Source: Segetibacter sp. 3557_3
Lineage (GTDB): Bacteria; Bacteroidota; Bacteroidia; Chitinophagales; Chitinophagaceae
Length of the DNA stretch: 64,000 nucleotides
Reading direction: 5' to 3'
NCBI RefSeq assembly: GCF_004354985.1
Contig: NZ_SMSK01000018.1
Coordinates: forward strand, 62,001-126,000
Positions within the stretch are counted from its first letter, which is position 1. Every line of letters starts with the position of its first letter. Shown piece by piece: positions 25,550 through 34,703 of this stretch. The notes beneath the pieces are model-generated. The model ran no database searches. It was not told the origin of the DNA and saw only the letters and a program-made list of their open reading frames with translations. The position numbers and the translations under genes were made by a program.

Positions 25550-28006
25550 ATGGCATTCGTATTCGTACTTTTTGTTGTTATTCTCCTGCTCATTCTTTCG
25601 ATGAAACGAGATCTGGTTAAAAAGTTAGAAGAACTTGAAGCTGAAATCCGGATACTGCAGGATTTCGCCGGTGAACAGGAAAGTAGAAAAACGCGTACCG
25701 TTGTAAGCGTTGAGCCAGAGCCTGCGCCCGTGATTGTGCCGCCTGCTACACCAGCGCCCGCCCGCCCGGCTGCACCAGTTCCCGAAGAATACTGGGAGTC
25801 GGGTTTTAAAGTTGTGGACGCTCCTTCAGTTCCGGGGCCGGTGCAGGAGCCGGTTGCAGCAATGGAAGCGGCAGATCTCCAGGAGAGGATCAGTGCAATG
25901 TCGCTGCGTGTAGAAGAACCGGTACTTCACCCACCTTCAGCATCGATCCATACGAAAACGCCGCAGCCTGGTTTCTTTGAGCGTAATCCTGACCTTGAAA
26001 AATTTATCGGCGAAAACCTGGTGAGCAAAATCGGGATCGGAATTCTTGTACTCGCAATTGCCTACTTCGTTAAATACGCAATAGACAACAATTGGATCGG
26101 ACCTGTTGGACGGGTTGGTGTGGGGATGCTTTGTGGTGGGATACTTGTGGCAGTGGCACACGCTATGCGTAGCAGTTATAAGGCTTTCAGTTCTGTACTT
26201 GTGGGTGGTGGTATTGCCATCTTCTACTTTACGATCGCTCTGGCTTTTCACCAGTTTCAGCTTTTTAGCCAAACTGCTGCTTTCATCATTATGGTGATCA
26301 TTACTGGCTTTGCAGTTGCACTTTCTTTATTATACGACCGCCAGGAGCTTGCAATCATAGCCATGATCGGCGGTTTCGCTACTCCTTTTATGGTCAGCGA
26401 TGGCAGTGGCAACTACGTAACGCTTTTTATTTACCTCATCATTCTTAACGCCGGCCTATTGGTAATGGCCTACTTCAAGGCCTGGCGCCTGTTGAACTTA
26501 CTTGCATTTATATTTACGCTGCTGTTATTTTGGGGCTGGCTGGCCAACCTGGCCGACGCCACAACATCAAATGTTTACCGGAATGCTTTTCTGTTTGCTA
26601 CCATTTTCTACCTGTTCTATTTTGTCATCAACATTGCACATAACGTAAGGGAACACAAGAAATTTATTGCTTCCGACTTCGGGATCATTTTATCAAATAC
26701 GTGTGTTTACTTTTCGGCCGGTTTGTACTGTTTGTACCAAATGCATGCGGCGGGATACAAAGGACTATTTAGCATCGCGCTGGCGATTTTTAATCTTGCA
26801 GTAACGTATGCATTTTTCAAAAACAGGAAGATAGACACGAACCTGCTTTACCTGCTGATTGGTATAACGCTTACCTTTTTATCATTAACAGCACCGCTTC
26901 AGCTTGAGGGAAATTTCATTACGTTGTTCTGGGCTGCTGAGTCAGTGTTGTTGCTATGGCTGTTTCAAAAGTCGAAGATCCGGATTGTAGAAACAGCGTT
27001 CCTCCTGGTTTGGGTGGTTATGCTTTTTAGCCTCTTGCTCGATTGGATCAACATCTATCAGTCCCATACCAAAAACCTCCCGATTATCTTCAATAAAGGT
27101 TTTATTACAACGCTGTTTGCAAGCGTAGCAACGTTTGCTATTTCCCGCCTCATGCGTACAAGCGCGATCACCGATCCCGGAGCCCTTCGATTCGGACGAG
27201 TTATCCCTACAGCAATCACCTTCCGGTACTTAGCCTTAGTGCTGCTATTTATTGCAGGCTTATTTGAGATCAATCACCATTTTAATTACTATTATCCAGG
27301 TACTGGAGTTTACCTACTGTACCTTGAATTTTACACAAGTTTGTTTGTTCTTGTATTTACAACACTTGAAAGAAGGGAGCGCTCGCTTAAACCGGATCAA
27401 CATTCTTCGCGGTTTCTACTGGTCGGTTGTATAATTATCTACCTTCTGCTAATCAGCGCAAACTTCAATGTTCAGCTGTCGGTATTTGGCGGGAGGCTTC
27501 CCGCGGTTCACTTCAACGTTACGCACTGGCTGATGGTTGCAGCAACCTTAATGGTTCTTTATAGGGTTGCGCAGCTTCTTTCAAAAACAATCACCCGCAC
27601 CAAAGAACCTGCCTTAGGTATATGGTTATTATCGGGCGTAGGGGTACTTCTTGCCAGCGTTGAAGTAAACCATTTGATCAGGACCTGGTTCTACAACGGG
27701 CCTGCATCACTTCCTGACATTGAACGTGTTTTTGTAAAAACCATCTTGCCCATTTTGTGGGGCTTATGTTCCTTTGGATTTATGTGGCTGGGCATGAAGT
27801 ATAAGGTTCGTCCGCTTCGGATTTTTTCGCTCACCTTGTTCCTGTTGACCCTTTGCAAATTATTCCTGTTTGATATAAGGAACATACCGGTAGCAGGTAA
27901 AATAGCAGCCTTCTTCTGTCTTGGCGTATTGTTGCTTATCGTTTCGTTCATGTACCAACGGCTTAAAAAGATAATTATCCAAAATGAAGAGAAGCCTGTT
28001 GGTTAG
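25550..28006 (+). CDS. DUF2339 polytopic membrane protein
   Basis: 818 residues from the ATG at 25550, chosen because it follows the promoter-like element and opens with a membrane helix (MAFVFVLFVVILLLILSM). After this helix come a charged coiled-coil segment (KKLEELEAEIRILQDFAGEQE), a Pro/Ala-rich linker to about residue 130, the family NPDLEKFIGENLVSKIG entry motif, and then more than twenty hydrophobic helices filling the rest. This matches DUF2339, a large bacterial inner-membrane family of unknown function. The next gene (DUF3999) overlaps its 3' end by 23 bases, so the two are translationally coupled. Confidence 0.9.
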   Translation: MAFVFVLFVVILLLILSMKRDLVKKLEELEAEIRILQDFAGEQESRKTRTVVSVEPEPAPVIVPPATPAPARPAAPVPEEYWESGFKVVDAPSVPGPVQEPVAAMEAADLQERISAMSLRVEEPVLHPPSASIHTKTPQPGFFERNPDLEKFIGENLVSKIGIGILVLAIAYFVKYAIDNNWIGPVGRVGVGMLCGGILVAVAHAMRSSYKAFSSVLVGGGIAIFYFTIALAFHQFQLFSQTAAFIIMVIITGFAVALSLLYDRQELAIIAMIGGFATPFMVSDGSGNYVTLFIYLIILNAGLLVMAYFKAWRLLNLLAFIFTLLLFWGWLANLADATTSNVYRNAFLFATIFYLFYFVINIAHNVREHKKFIASDFGIILSNTCVYFSAGLYCLYQMHAAGYKGLFSIALAIFNLAVTYAFFKNRKIDTNLLYLLIGITLTFLSLTAPLQLEGNFITLFWAAESVLLLWLFQKSKIRIVETAFLLVWVVMLFSLLLDWINIYQSHTKNLPIIFNKGFITTLFASVATFAISRLMRTSAITDPGALRFGRVIPTAITFRYLALVLLFIAGLFEINHHFNYYYPGTGVYLLYLEFYTSLFVLVFTTLERRERSLKPDQHSSRFLLVGCIIIYLLLISANFNVQLSVFGGRLPAVHFNVTHWLMVAATLMVLYRVAQLLSKTITRTKEPALGIWLLSGVGVLLASVEVNHLIRTWFYNGPASLPDIERVFVKTILPILWGLCSFGFMWLGMKYKVRPLRIFSLTLFLLTLCKLFLFDIRNIPVAGKIAAFFCLGVLLLIVSFMYQRLKKIIIQNEEKPVG

Positions 28007-28838
28007 TGGTTTCGCTATTGTCTTGCTTGTTCCTTACTCTTTGAATGCCCGCCAGCGGTTTACATGCTCCCTGGCGCCGGTAAATAAAGATGGCTTTTAC
28101 CAGGTTGTGCTTTCACCCATGATTACGGCCCGTACCCGTTTTGATTACGGCGATTTGCGTGTGCTCGACAAGCAGGGAAAGGAGGTGCCATTTATCTTAA
28201 GCCCGATAGCTGCTACACCTATCAAACGTACACGTTGGATCCCCGTTCCTGATCCAAAAGTGATACAGTACGATAGCAGTAACAAAAACACCTATGTGCA
28301 ACTGCGGTTCGACCAGGCATATATAATAGACAAGATCAGGCTGCATGTTAGCGGCCCCAGGTTCTATAACAGGCGTATCTATTTGCCTGCTGAACACTTC
28401 AATCATCAACCCGCTTACCTAAGCAGCAGGCAAGACAATAGCTACGAGCTGAAAGTAAAACAGCAATTGGTAACCTTAACGATATACAACGGCGACAACC
28501 CCCCGGTGAAAATAGATAGTGTAACAGCCTTGCAGCTATATCGAAGTATTGTTTCTTACCTGAAAAAAGGAGATGATTACCGCCTGGTATTTGGCGATAG
28601 TCTGCTTCCCGCCCCTGAATACGACCTGGAATTTTTTAAGGACAGTATACAAGGAGCTATAGAAATTGGAACAGGCCCTATTTTGCCGTTACAATCTGTT
28701 GGGCCTGTTGCACAACCCGGTAAAAAGGAGTTGAGCAAGATTTGGATGTGGGTGATGATTGCAGCTGCGCTTGCCATCCTGCTCTTCTTTACGCTTCGAA
28801 TGACCCGGGAGATCAAAAGACGGGAAAAACAGGAGTAA
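27984..28838 (+). CDS. DUF3999 family envelope protein
   Basis: 284 residues. A signal peptide (MKRSLLVSGFAIVLLVPYSLNA) is followed by a beta-rich extracytoplasmic domain (about 25-245) and one C-terminal membrane helix (IWMWVMIAAALAILLFFTLR) with a short basic cytoplasmic tail. This is the DUF3999 layout, and DUF3999 genes are commonly next to DUF2339 genes. The start overlaps the DUF2339 gene by 23 bases. The pair probably makes one membrane complex; its task is unknown. Confidence 0.85.
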   Translation: MKRSLLVSGFAIVLLVPYSLNARQRFTCSLAPVNKDGFYQVVLSPMITARTRFDYGDLRVLDKQGKEVPFILSPIAATPIKRTRWIPVPDPKVIQYDSSNKNTYVQLRFDQAYIIDKIRLHVSGPRFYNRRIYLPAEHFNHQPAYLSSRQDNSYELKVKQQLVTLTIYNGDNPPVKIDSVTALQLYRSIVSYLKKGDDYRLVFGDSLLPAPEYDLEFFKDSIQGAIEIGTGPILPLQSVGPVAQPGKKELSKIWMWVMIAAALAILLFFTLRMTREIKRREKQE

Positions 28839-28902
28839 GTAAGGGTACATCCTGGTTGTATGCGTAGCCGGGTACGAGGCCCCATTTCTCAGCTGCAAAG
28901 CC

Positions 28903-28910
28903 TACATTTG
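28903..28910 (+). promoter_or_regulatory. -7 element TACATTTG directly before the aminotransferase ATG
   Basis: Exact TAnnTTTG match ending only 4 bases before the ATG at 28915. With the usual start about 7 bases downstream, the mRNA would be leaderless or nearly so. Confidence 0.5.
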
Positions 28911-28914
28911 TTTG

Positions 28915-30174
28915 ATGATATTGAGCAAACTAGCCGACACCTTAATCGGCTCCGAGATCGTAAGCCTTGGCAACCAAATAAACGACCGGATACGCCAGGG
29001 TGAGAAAATTTACAACTTTACAATCGGAGACTTCGATCCCAGGATATTTCCAATACCAAGGGAACTTGAAGAAGAAATAATCAATGCTTACAGGAATCAC
29101 CAAACAAATTATCCCCCCGCTGACGGTGTTGCTGAATTAAGATCTGCAGTCTGTGGATTTCTTGATACCTATCATGGATTGAAATACGAGGCAAATGAAG
29201 TGCTTATCGCAGCAGGCGGACGTCCGCTGATTTATTGTATATTCAGGGTGATCGTTGATCCGGGTGATAAGGTCATTTATGCTGTTCCATCCTGGAACAA
29301 CAACCATTATGTGCACATGAACAATGGGGTTCATTGCACCCTTGAAGCATTACCCGAACATAACTTTATGCCTACTGCAGAGCAAATCGCTCCGCACCTG
29401 GATGGTGCAACCCTCTTATGCCTCTGCTCGCCCCAAAACCCAACCGGCACTACCCTGCAAAAAGAAGACCTTGAACGTATTTGCGACCTGGTGATTGCAG
29501 AAAATGCAAAGCGGGGCACCGGAAAAAAGTTATATGTACTGTACGACCAGATTTATAGTGTGCTTACATATGGGGAAATCAGGCACTATGATCCTGTAAG
29601 TCTGCGCCCTGAAATGCGGGATTACACCGTATTTGTCGACGGTATCTCAAAAGCATTCTCTGCTACCGGTCTGCGGCTGGGGTGGTCGTTTGGCCCGGCA
29701 ACCATTATCGCTAAGATGAAGGCGATACTCAGCCACCTCGGCGCATGGAGCCCAATGGCTGAACAGAAAGCCACTGCTGTGTACCTTAAGAAAACCCCGG
29801 AGATCAACGCATACCTGGCTAATTTTAAATTAGAGGTGGAGGAAAGATTACGACGTATTTACGACGGATTTATGGTCCTCAGGAAGATGGGTTATAAAGT
29901 AGACGCGATAACACCACAGGCTGCTATTTACCTGACCATCCAACTAGATCTCACGGGGCAAAGAAAGCCTGATGGTGCCGTGCTTGAAACCCAGGCAGAC
30001 GTAACTTCTTACATTCTTGGAGAAGCAAAGATTGCGGTGGTACCGTTTTATGCGTTCGGTGCAAGCCGTGACTCAACATGGTACCGACTCAGCGTAGGCA
30101 CTTGTATCAAAGAGGAGATTGATAATATGCTTTCGAACCTGAAAAATGCCTTGGACGGGCTTAAAAATGATTGA
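28915..30174 (+). CDS. PLP-dependent aminotransferase (class I/II, aspartate aminotransferase-like)
   Basis: 419 residues from the ATG at 28915; a TTG just before is in frame. The fold-type I signatures are present: YPPADGVAELR, the SPQNPTGT loop, YDQIYSVL, and the PLP-binding Lys246 in DGISKAFSATGLRLGW; the C-terminal Arg region is WYRLSVGT. It transfers amino groups between an amino acid and a 2-oxoacid; aspartate or an aromatic/branched substrate cannot be told apart here. Stand-alone gene with a promoter element immediately before it. Confidence 0.9.
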   Translation: MILSKLADTLIGSEIVSLGNQINDRIRQGEKIYNFTIGDFDPRIFPIPRELEEEIINAYRNHQTNYPPADGVAELRSAVCGFLDTYHGLKYEANEVLIAAGGRPLIYCIFRVIVDPGDKVIYAVPSWNNNHYVHMNNGVHCTLEALPEHNFMPTAEQIAPHLDGATLLCLCSPQNPTGTTLQKEDLERICDLVIAENAKRGTGKKLYVLYDQIYSVLTYGEIRHYDPVSLRPEMRDYTVFVDGISKAFSATGLRLGWSFGPATIIAKMKAILSHLGAWSPMAEQKATAVYLKKTPEINAYLANFKLEVEERLRRIYDGFMVLRKMGYKVDAITPQAAIYLTIQLDLTGQRKPDGAVLETQADVTSYILGEAKIAVVPFYAFGASRDSTWYRLSVGTCIKEEIDNMLSNLKNALDGLKND

Positions 30175-30273
30175 TACCTGAAAGTGATAATTCAATAAAA
30201 CCCAGAAAGAACCTGGTTTGTGAAGACCAGTGTATAAAGAAGTCAGATCTGAATAAAAGGGAGGAACAAAATA

Positions 30274-30522
30274 CTAGTTCTTGTTGCAAATAAATACAAA
30301 TGGCTTTAACGACGGCTGCCTGATCAGCTTTTCAATCAGGTGAGGCTTGCTGATGATCCGGTAGCGGTTTACGTCGATGATTTCGTTGGCGGTGCAGAAG
30401 TTGGTCATCGTTTCTGTATTGAACAAAATCTCATGTAGCATTTCAACCTCATGTTCAAGCTCACGAGGATCAAGCGCAACTTTTTTGGACAGAACTAAGA
30501 GGTCTCTTTTTGATGATTTCAT
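30274..30522 (-). CDS. Small hypothetical protein (82 aa), partner of tiny lipoprotein
   Basis: 82 residues, soluble, without signal or membrane segment, with an acidic middle (DPRELEHEVEMLHEIL) and a basic N-terminus. I do not recognise a family. It lies 36 bases downstream of the 43-residue lipoprotein gene on the same strand and probably shares its transcript. Codon usage looks like that of the neighbours, and no better frame covers the interval, so I think it is real. Confidence 0.55.
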   Translation of the reverse strand: MKSSKRDLLVLSKKVALDPRELEHEVEMLHEILFNTETMTNFCTANEIIDVNRYRIISKPHLIEKLIRQPSLKPFVFICNKN

Positions 30523-30558
30523 ACGAAAATCTTTGCAATGGTTATTTGTTCAAAGCAC

Positions 30559-30690
30559 TTACCCTACTGATTTTCTGGACGGACATCCGCAAGCTTTTTT
30601 AGCGTTTGACTTACCAAGAACACTACAGCCCGAGAAAGTTACGGTGGCAACAAAAAACAATAAGATGGTTAGCTGATTGATCCTTTTCAT
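30559..30690 (-). CDS. Tiny Cys-rich lipoprotein (43 aa)
   Basis: ATG at 30690, TAA at 30559. The first 21 residues are a lipoprotein signal (MKRINQLTILLFFVATVTFS then G-C) with lipobox FSGC, giving lipidated Cys22. The mature part is only 22 residues and ends KKACGCPSRKSVG. The CGCPSRK end resembles a Cys-Gly-Cys-Pro motif that I recall at the C-terminus of other very small Bacteroidota proteins. It diverges from the glycosyltransferase gene at 30746 with 55 bases between the two starts. Probable cell-envelope peptide of unknown role. Confidence 0.65.
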   Translation of the reverse strand: MKRINQLTILLFFVATVTFSGCSVLGKSNAKKACGCPSRKSVG

Positions 30691-30745
30691 AAAAATGTAT
30701 TCCCGAAAATAATTAATTAATATCTATTTATTAAGCTAATCTGAA

Positions 30746-31834
30746 TTGACCGAAAAATTTAACAGTAAAGTCCTGGTCGCCGCGCTTGACTGGGGTTTGG
30801 GACATGCATCCCGGTGTGTTCCCATCATACAACATTTCACAAACCTTGGATTTGAAGTGATGATTGCAACAAGTGGAATGCAGAAACAATTTTTTCTATC
30901 CGAGTTCCCAAATCACCAATACATTAACCTGGAAGGTTACAACATTCGTTATACTAAGAGCAAACGTTGGTTTGCAACTAAAATTTTGTTCCAGGTACCA
31001 AAGATCATCAAGGCGATAATTTCAGAGCACCTACTGCTTCGATCTATAACAAAAAAACACAATATTAGTGCCATCATATCCGACAATCGTTATGGCTTTT
31101 GGCACCGCAAAATCCCTTCTGTTTTTATAACCCATCAGCTGTCTATAAGAACACCTTTGCTGGTAAAAAGGTTGGTTCAGGTTGGAAATTATATGTTCAT
31201 TAACCAATATGCTTTTTGTTGGATACCCGACGTGGCCGGGCCCATCAACCTTGCCGGTTCACTTTCGCATCCGCGAAGATTACCCCGGATAAAACTCCGG
31301 TATCTTGGGGGGATTAGCCGCTTACAACTAACCGGTGCTACAACAGTTCTTTATGACGTGATGGTGATCATATCCGGCCCTGAACCGCAGCGATCCTTCC
31401 TGGAAGCGACGTTGCTTGAAGACCTGAAAACGTTCCGCGGCAGGGTGCTGTTTGTTCGGGGTTTGCCGGGTAATGCGCCGCAACTTGGGTCTTTTAACCA
31501 GGTGAGTATCTTCAATCACCTGCCGGCAACAGAACTGTCGCTGGCTTTTGAGCAAAGCGGGATGATCATTAGCCGTAGTGGCTATACGACAGTTATGGAC
31601 ATCATCAAAATGAAAAAACGCGCCATCCTCATTCCTACACCCGGCCAAACGGAACAGGAGTACCTGGCTGAACATTTGAAAAGTCAGTACTGGTGTTACA
31701 CAACAACTCAGCACCAGTTTAAGCTTCAGGCTGCACTTTCAGCAGCGGAGACTTTCCCGTATTGTTTGCCGGACATCAACATGGAGGAATACAAATTGGT
31801 AATAAACGAATTTGTAAGTAATCTGCACGGCTAA
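30746..31834 (+). CDS. GT28/MurG-like glycosyltransferase
   Basis: 362 residues from a TTG start; no upstream ATG is in frame without a stop. The N-terminal Rossmann half has KVLVAALDWGLGHASR (nucleotide-loop GLGH), and the C-terminal half has RSGYTTVMDI and PTPGQTEQEYLAEHL, which match the UDP-sugar-binding C-terminal motif of the MurG/GT28 group. This is the UDP-GlcNAc:LPS GlcNAc-transferase-like family often annotated in Bacteroidota. Acceptor unknown. It diverges from the tiny lipoprotein gene. Confidence 0.82.
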   Translation: MTEKFNSKVLVAALDWGLGHASRCVPIIQHFTNLGFEVMIATSGMQKQFFLSEFPNHQYINLEGYNIRYTKSKRWFATKILFQVPKIIKAIISEHLLLRSITKKHNISAIISDNRYGFWHRKIPSVFITHQLSIRTPLLVKRLVQVGNYMFINQYAFCWIPDVAGPINLAGSLSHPRRLPRIKLRYLGGISRLQLTGATTVLYDVMVIISGPEPQRSFLEATLLEDLKTFRGRVLFVRGLPGNAPQLGSFNQVSIFNHLPATELSLAFEQSGMIISRSGYTTVMDIIKMKKRAILIPTPGQTEQEYLAEHLKSQYWCYTTTQHQFKLQAALSAAETFPYCLPDINMEEYKLVINEFVSNLHG

Positions 31835-31849
31835 CGGGTACGCATCGGT

Positions 31850-31857
31850 TACCTTTG
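31850..31857 (+). promoter_or_regulatory. -7 promoter element TACCTTTG of the EamA gene
   Basis: Exact TAnnTTTG match followed by C, 18 bases before the GTG start; short predicted leader. No -33 TTTG at standard spacing. Confidence 0.65.
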
Positions 31858-31875
31858 CGGGCTTAAAATAAAAGG

Positions 31876-32787
31876 GTGAATTCGAAACAAAAAGCACATG
31901 CTGCAGTGCTGGCCGCCAACCTGATATTTGGCGCCAATTACAGTATCGTAAAATACGTCACGCCGGGGTTCGTAAAACCATTTGCCTTAAACGTTGTACG
32001 AATTGTGGTTAGTGTTGCTTTGTTGTGGAGCCTTTACCTGATGAAACCTTCTTCGCCGGGTATTCAACGCAGGCACGTGGGCCGGTTTGTACTTTGTGCG
32101 ATTACGGGAGTTGCGCTAAACCAGTTGCTCTTCATCAAAGGGCTGTCGCTTACCACGTCTATTCATGCGGCGCTGTTAACGCTTGCTTCTCCCATTTTCA
32201 TTACCCTTATTGCTGCCTGGTTGCTAAAAGAGGGACTTGGCATATACAAGATCGGTGGTTTGTTAATGGGTGTAGCAGGGGCATTGCTCCTACTTGCGGT
32301 TAAAGAAAGTTCGGGCGACGCGGCAAACATATTATTGGGAGACGTTTACATTTTAGTAAATGCCATCTCCTACGCATTCTATATGGTACTGGTTCGTCCC
32401 CTTATGCAGGAGTATCGACCGGTACACGTTATCAGGTGGGTTTTTACCATCGGCATGTTTATGATTGTGCCTTTTGGTTTTACGGAGTTTTTTGAAACCA
32501 ACTGGGCCACACTAACAACGCCCGCTTGGGTGTCACTGGCATTTGTTGTTGTTGGTGCCACCTTTATTGCTTACCTGTTTAATATCTACGGTATAAAGGA
32601 GCTCGGTGCCTCCGCGACGGGAACTTATATTTATACCCAGCCACTCTTTGCTGCGCTTGTGGCGATATTTTTTCTTGGCGAGGAGTTCACGCTTAAAAAG
32701 CTGGCTGCTGCCGTGCTGATATTTACAGGGGTTTACCTGGTAAATATCACCAGGAAGAAAAATGGAGAAGCACAACCAAAGTCCTGA
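31876..32787 (+). CDS. EamA/DMT family transporter
   Basis: 303 residues from a GTG start. Ten hydrophobic helices in two homologous halves, with the EamA entries ANLIFGANYSIVKYV at the N-terminus and GDVYILVNAISYAFYMVLVR near residue 155, and the terminal YTQPLFAALVAIFFLGE. Drug/metabolite exporters of this type move amino acids or other small molecules; the substrate is unknown. Own promoter upstream; converges with the SixA-like gene 20 bases away. Confidence 0.9.
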   Translation: MNSKQKAHAAVLAANLIFGANYSIVKYVTPGFVKPFALNVVRIVVSVALLWSLYLMKPSSPGIQRRHVGRFVLCAITGVALNQLLFIKGLSLTTSIHAALLTLASPIFITLIAAWLLKEGLGIYKIGGLLMGVAGALLLLAVKESSGDAANILLGDVYILVNAISYAFYMVLVRPLMQEYRPVHVIRWVFTIGMFMIVPFGFTEFFETNWATLTTPAWVSLAFVVVGATFIAYLFNIYGIKELGASATGTYIYTQPLFAALVAIFFLGEEFTLKKLAAAVLIFTGVYLVNITRKKNGEAQPKS

Positions 32788-32807
32788 TCGGGAACCATCT
32801 TGTTGGT

Positions 32808-33302
32808 CTACAGATGAAGTTTAGGGTAGTCAAAAAACCAAAACTCCTTTTCGGCCTCCCTGAAATCTTTCCACTTTTTTATAGGGGCTTTTACCGCAAA
32901 GATTCCGCAGGTCGGCATGTTATCTATGTGCGTTCCGGTTAGCAGGTTAACAAAGTCTGTAATCCCGGGGTTGTGAGAGCACAATACAACTGTTTTCAGG
33001 TCATTGTCAAGGTCCTTTATGGTATCATAGAATTGTTCAACCCCCGCTTCGTATAAAGAAGGTACTTTAATGATCTGTTTCTCTTTAATGCCGTAAGCCT
33101 CGGCAAAATACACAGCTGTGCTAAACGCCCGTTTTGCCGGGCTTGAAATCAAAGCATCAATTTCAACGTCCCGCTTTAGAATTCTTTTCGCCATTTCGGG
33201 TGCATCCCGGTTGCCCCGGTCGTTTAGGGATCTGTCAAAGTCTTTGGGTACCGAAACATCCCAGCTACTTTTTGCATGACGAACCAACAAAAGCTTTCTC
33301 AT
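32808..33302 (-). CDS. SixA-like histidine phosphatase
   Basis: 164 residues from the ATG at 33302 (MRKLLLVRHAKSSWD), the family start; the frame extends upstream without homology. Catalytic RHAKSSW (phospho-His near residue 9), FDRSLNDRG and the second His in LCSHNPGI are present. SixA-like enzymes remove phosphate from histidine phosphotransfer domains or from small phosphoesters. It lies 40 bases downstream of the secreted coiled-coil gene and may share its transcript. Confidence 0.88.
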   Translation of the reverse strand: MRKLLLVRHAKSSWDVSVPKDFDRSLNDRGNRDAPEMAKRILKRDVEIDALISSPAKRAFSTAVYFAEAYGIKEKQIIKVPSLYEAGVEQFYDTIKDLDNDLKTVVLCSHNPGITDFVNLLTGTHIDNMPTCGIFAVKAPIKKWKDFREAEKEFWFFDYPKLHL

Positions 33303-33342
33303 AGTAATAGGTTTGCAAAACAACGAAGTAGAAGCAACCGGT

Positions 33343-33981
33343 TTATAAAGCCCTTTTACTTCTTGCCGCTTCAAATGCCTGTCTTTGTCTTTCCAGTTCT
33401 ACTTTCTTTTGCTCCTGGTCTTTTCGGTTTTCTTCAATATCCCGGTCTATCTTTCTTCGTTTTTCCTCCAGGCTACGGCCTTCATCCACAGCATTATTAT
33501 ACCGCTTTTCGGCTTTCTTCAAGCCTTCTTCCTGGGTTCTAATATCGTTTTCAATTGCTATACCCGCTGCAGGGGTATTGAAAGTGTTCAGAAATCGCTT
33601 GCCATTACTGATCAATTCAGGATCGCTGCTTTCGCTAATGAAGGAGTCGTATGAGTCACTGATCAACATGTACAACAAAGCACTTTCATCTTCCTTCTTA
33701 CTTTTTCGTTCCGACTTAAAGTAGAGGTTATAAGTCGCCGGTCCCAGTTCCGGCAAGCTTACATTTTTGAATACCAGGTAGCCGTTGTCCTTTTTTGCCG
33801 ATAGTCCAAGTTGGCTCATCCTTTTTTTGATTGCATCTTCTGTAACGTCGGCATTAAAGGGCAACTCGTTTATGATCGCCATCTTGGAAATTTTGTTGAT
33901 TTTAGTTTGCCCGGTATAAGACTGCGAGGTTGCCGCGAGACATATCAGGAGCAAACAAAGTAATGAGTATACTTTTTTCAT
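33343..33981 (-). CDS. Secreted protein with C-terminal coiled coil, function unknown
   Basis: 212 residues from the ATG at 33981 (MKKVYSLLCLLLICLAATSQ, a signal peptide); the frame starts further upstream without signal character. The mature N-terminal half is a small globular region of mixed type; from about residue 135 to the end it is highly charged (EGLKKAEKRYNNAVDEGRSL, then Lys/Arg/Glu/Gln-rich repeats), predicting a long coiled coil. No known domain recognised. First of a probable two-gene unit with the SixA-like phosphatase. Confidence 0.78.
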   Translation of the reverse strand: MKKVYSLLCLLLICLAATSQSYTGQTKINKISKMAIINELPFNADVTEDAIKKRMSQLGLSAKKDNGYLVFKNVSLPELGPATYNLYFKSERKSKKEDESALLYMLISDSYDSFISESSDPELISNGKRFLNTFNTPAAGIAIENDIRTQEEGLKKAEKRYNNAVDEGRSLEEKRRKIDRDIEENRKDQEQKKVELERQRQAFEAARSKRAL

Positions 33982-34023
33982 ATTGGCATTTTTAGAAGTA
34001 TTCTGTAGATCATGAAGATACAA

Positions 34024-34703
34024 TTATGGTTTGTCATTCTTTAAGCAGGTAAACCGCTGCTTTTTGTCTGGGGTACTGCCTGGCGATTTGCCGGAACCCC
34101 TGTAAGTACAACTTTACAATGATGGTAAAAACTGCGCCATCTCTTATATAACTTAATTGTGGCTTTACTATACCCCGAACCAGGTTTGACATTTAAAACC
34201 GGGAGTAAGTCGCTTGCACGCTTAAGTTGGAAAAAGCACACATGCCGGTAATTAGTTTATACACCAACACCGTAAGCCGATGCTGGCCAATGCCCGGACT
34301 TGCCGCAGAGCTATGTTTAAGAAGAATGCCTGCCAGAACAGGTCAGCCTGGGTTACAGTTTGCAGGAAGATTTCCGGGTATCATTTTGGCCAGCCATGCG
34401 TTCGACTTCAGGACATCTGCCTTGGCGTATAAAAGTAAGGAGAACGTTAACAAAGCTTTCAGAAATGCACTATCTTGAGCGGGGGTATAAGTTCATGTGA
34501 ACCTGGGCTTTTTTTACCGCTAATAGCATAGTCCTGGCAAGTTTTGGGACTGCTCCGCAGCTTGTTTCACCGGATGGTTAATGCGATAAGAAGAGCTTAA
34601 GCGTAAGCGGAATTTCGGCCTTGTACATCTTTAGTGAACTGATCGTTGATTAACCTTAAATCGCAGTTCATTGAAAATGAATAACCACCTATAATCCATA
34701 GCT
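34024..34703. other. Spacer without recognisable gene
   Basis: About 680 bases between the divergent secreted coiled-coil gene and the sensor kinase. An 83-codon plus-strand frame (34227-34478) has no protein-like features. I see no RNA gene. A CATCTTTAG near 34627 may be a -7-like element of the kinase gene. Confidence 0.45.

Noticed and set aside
34227-34478. 83-codon frame upstream of the sensor kinase
   Set aside because: Amino acid pattern looks random; rich in Arg, Cys and Pro without structure.
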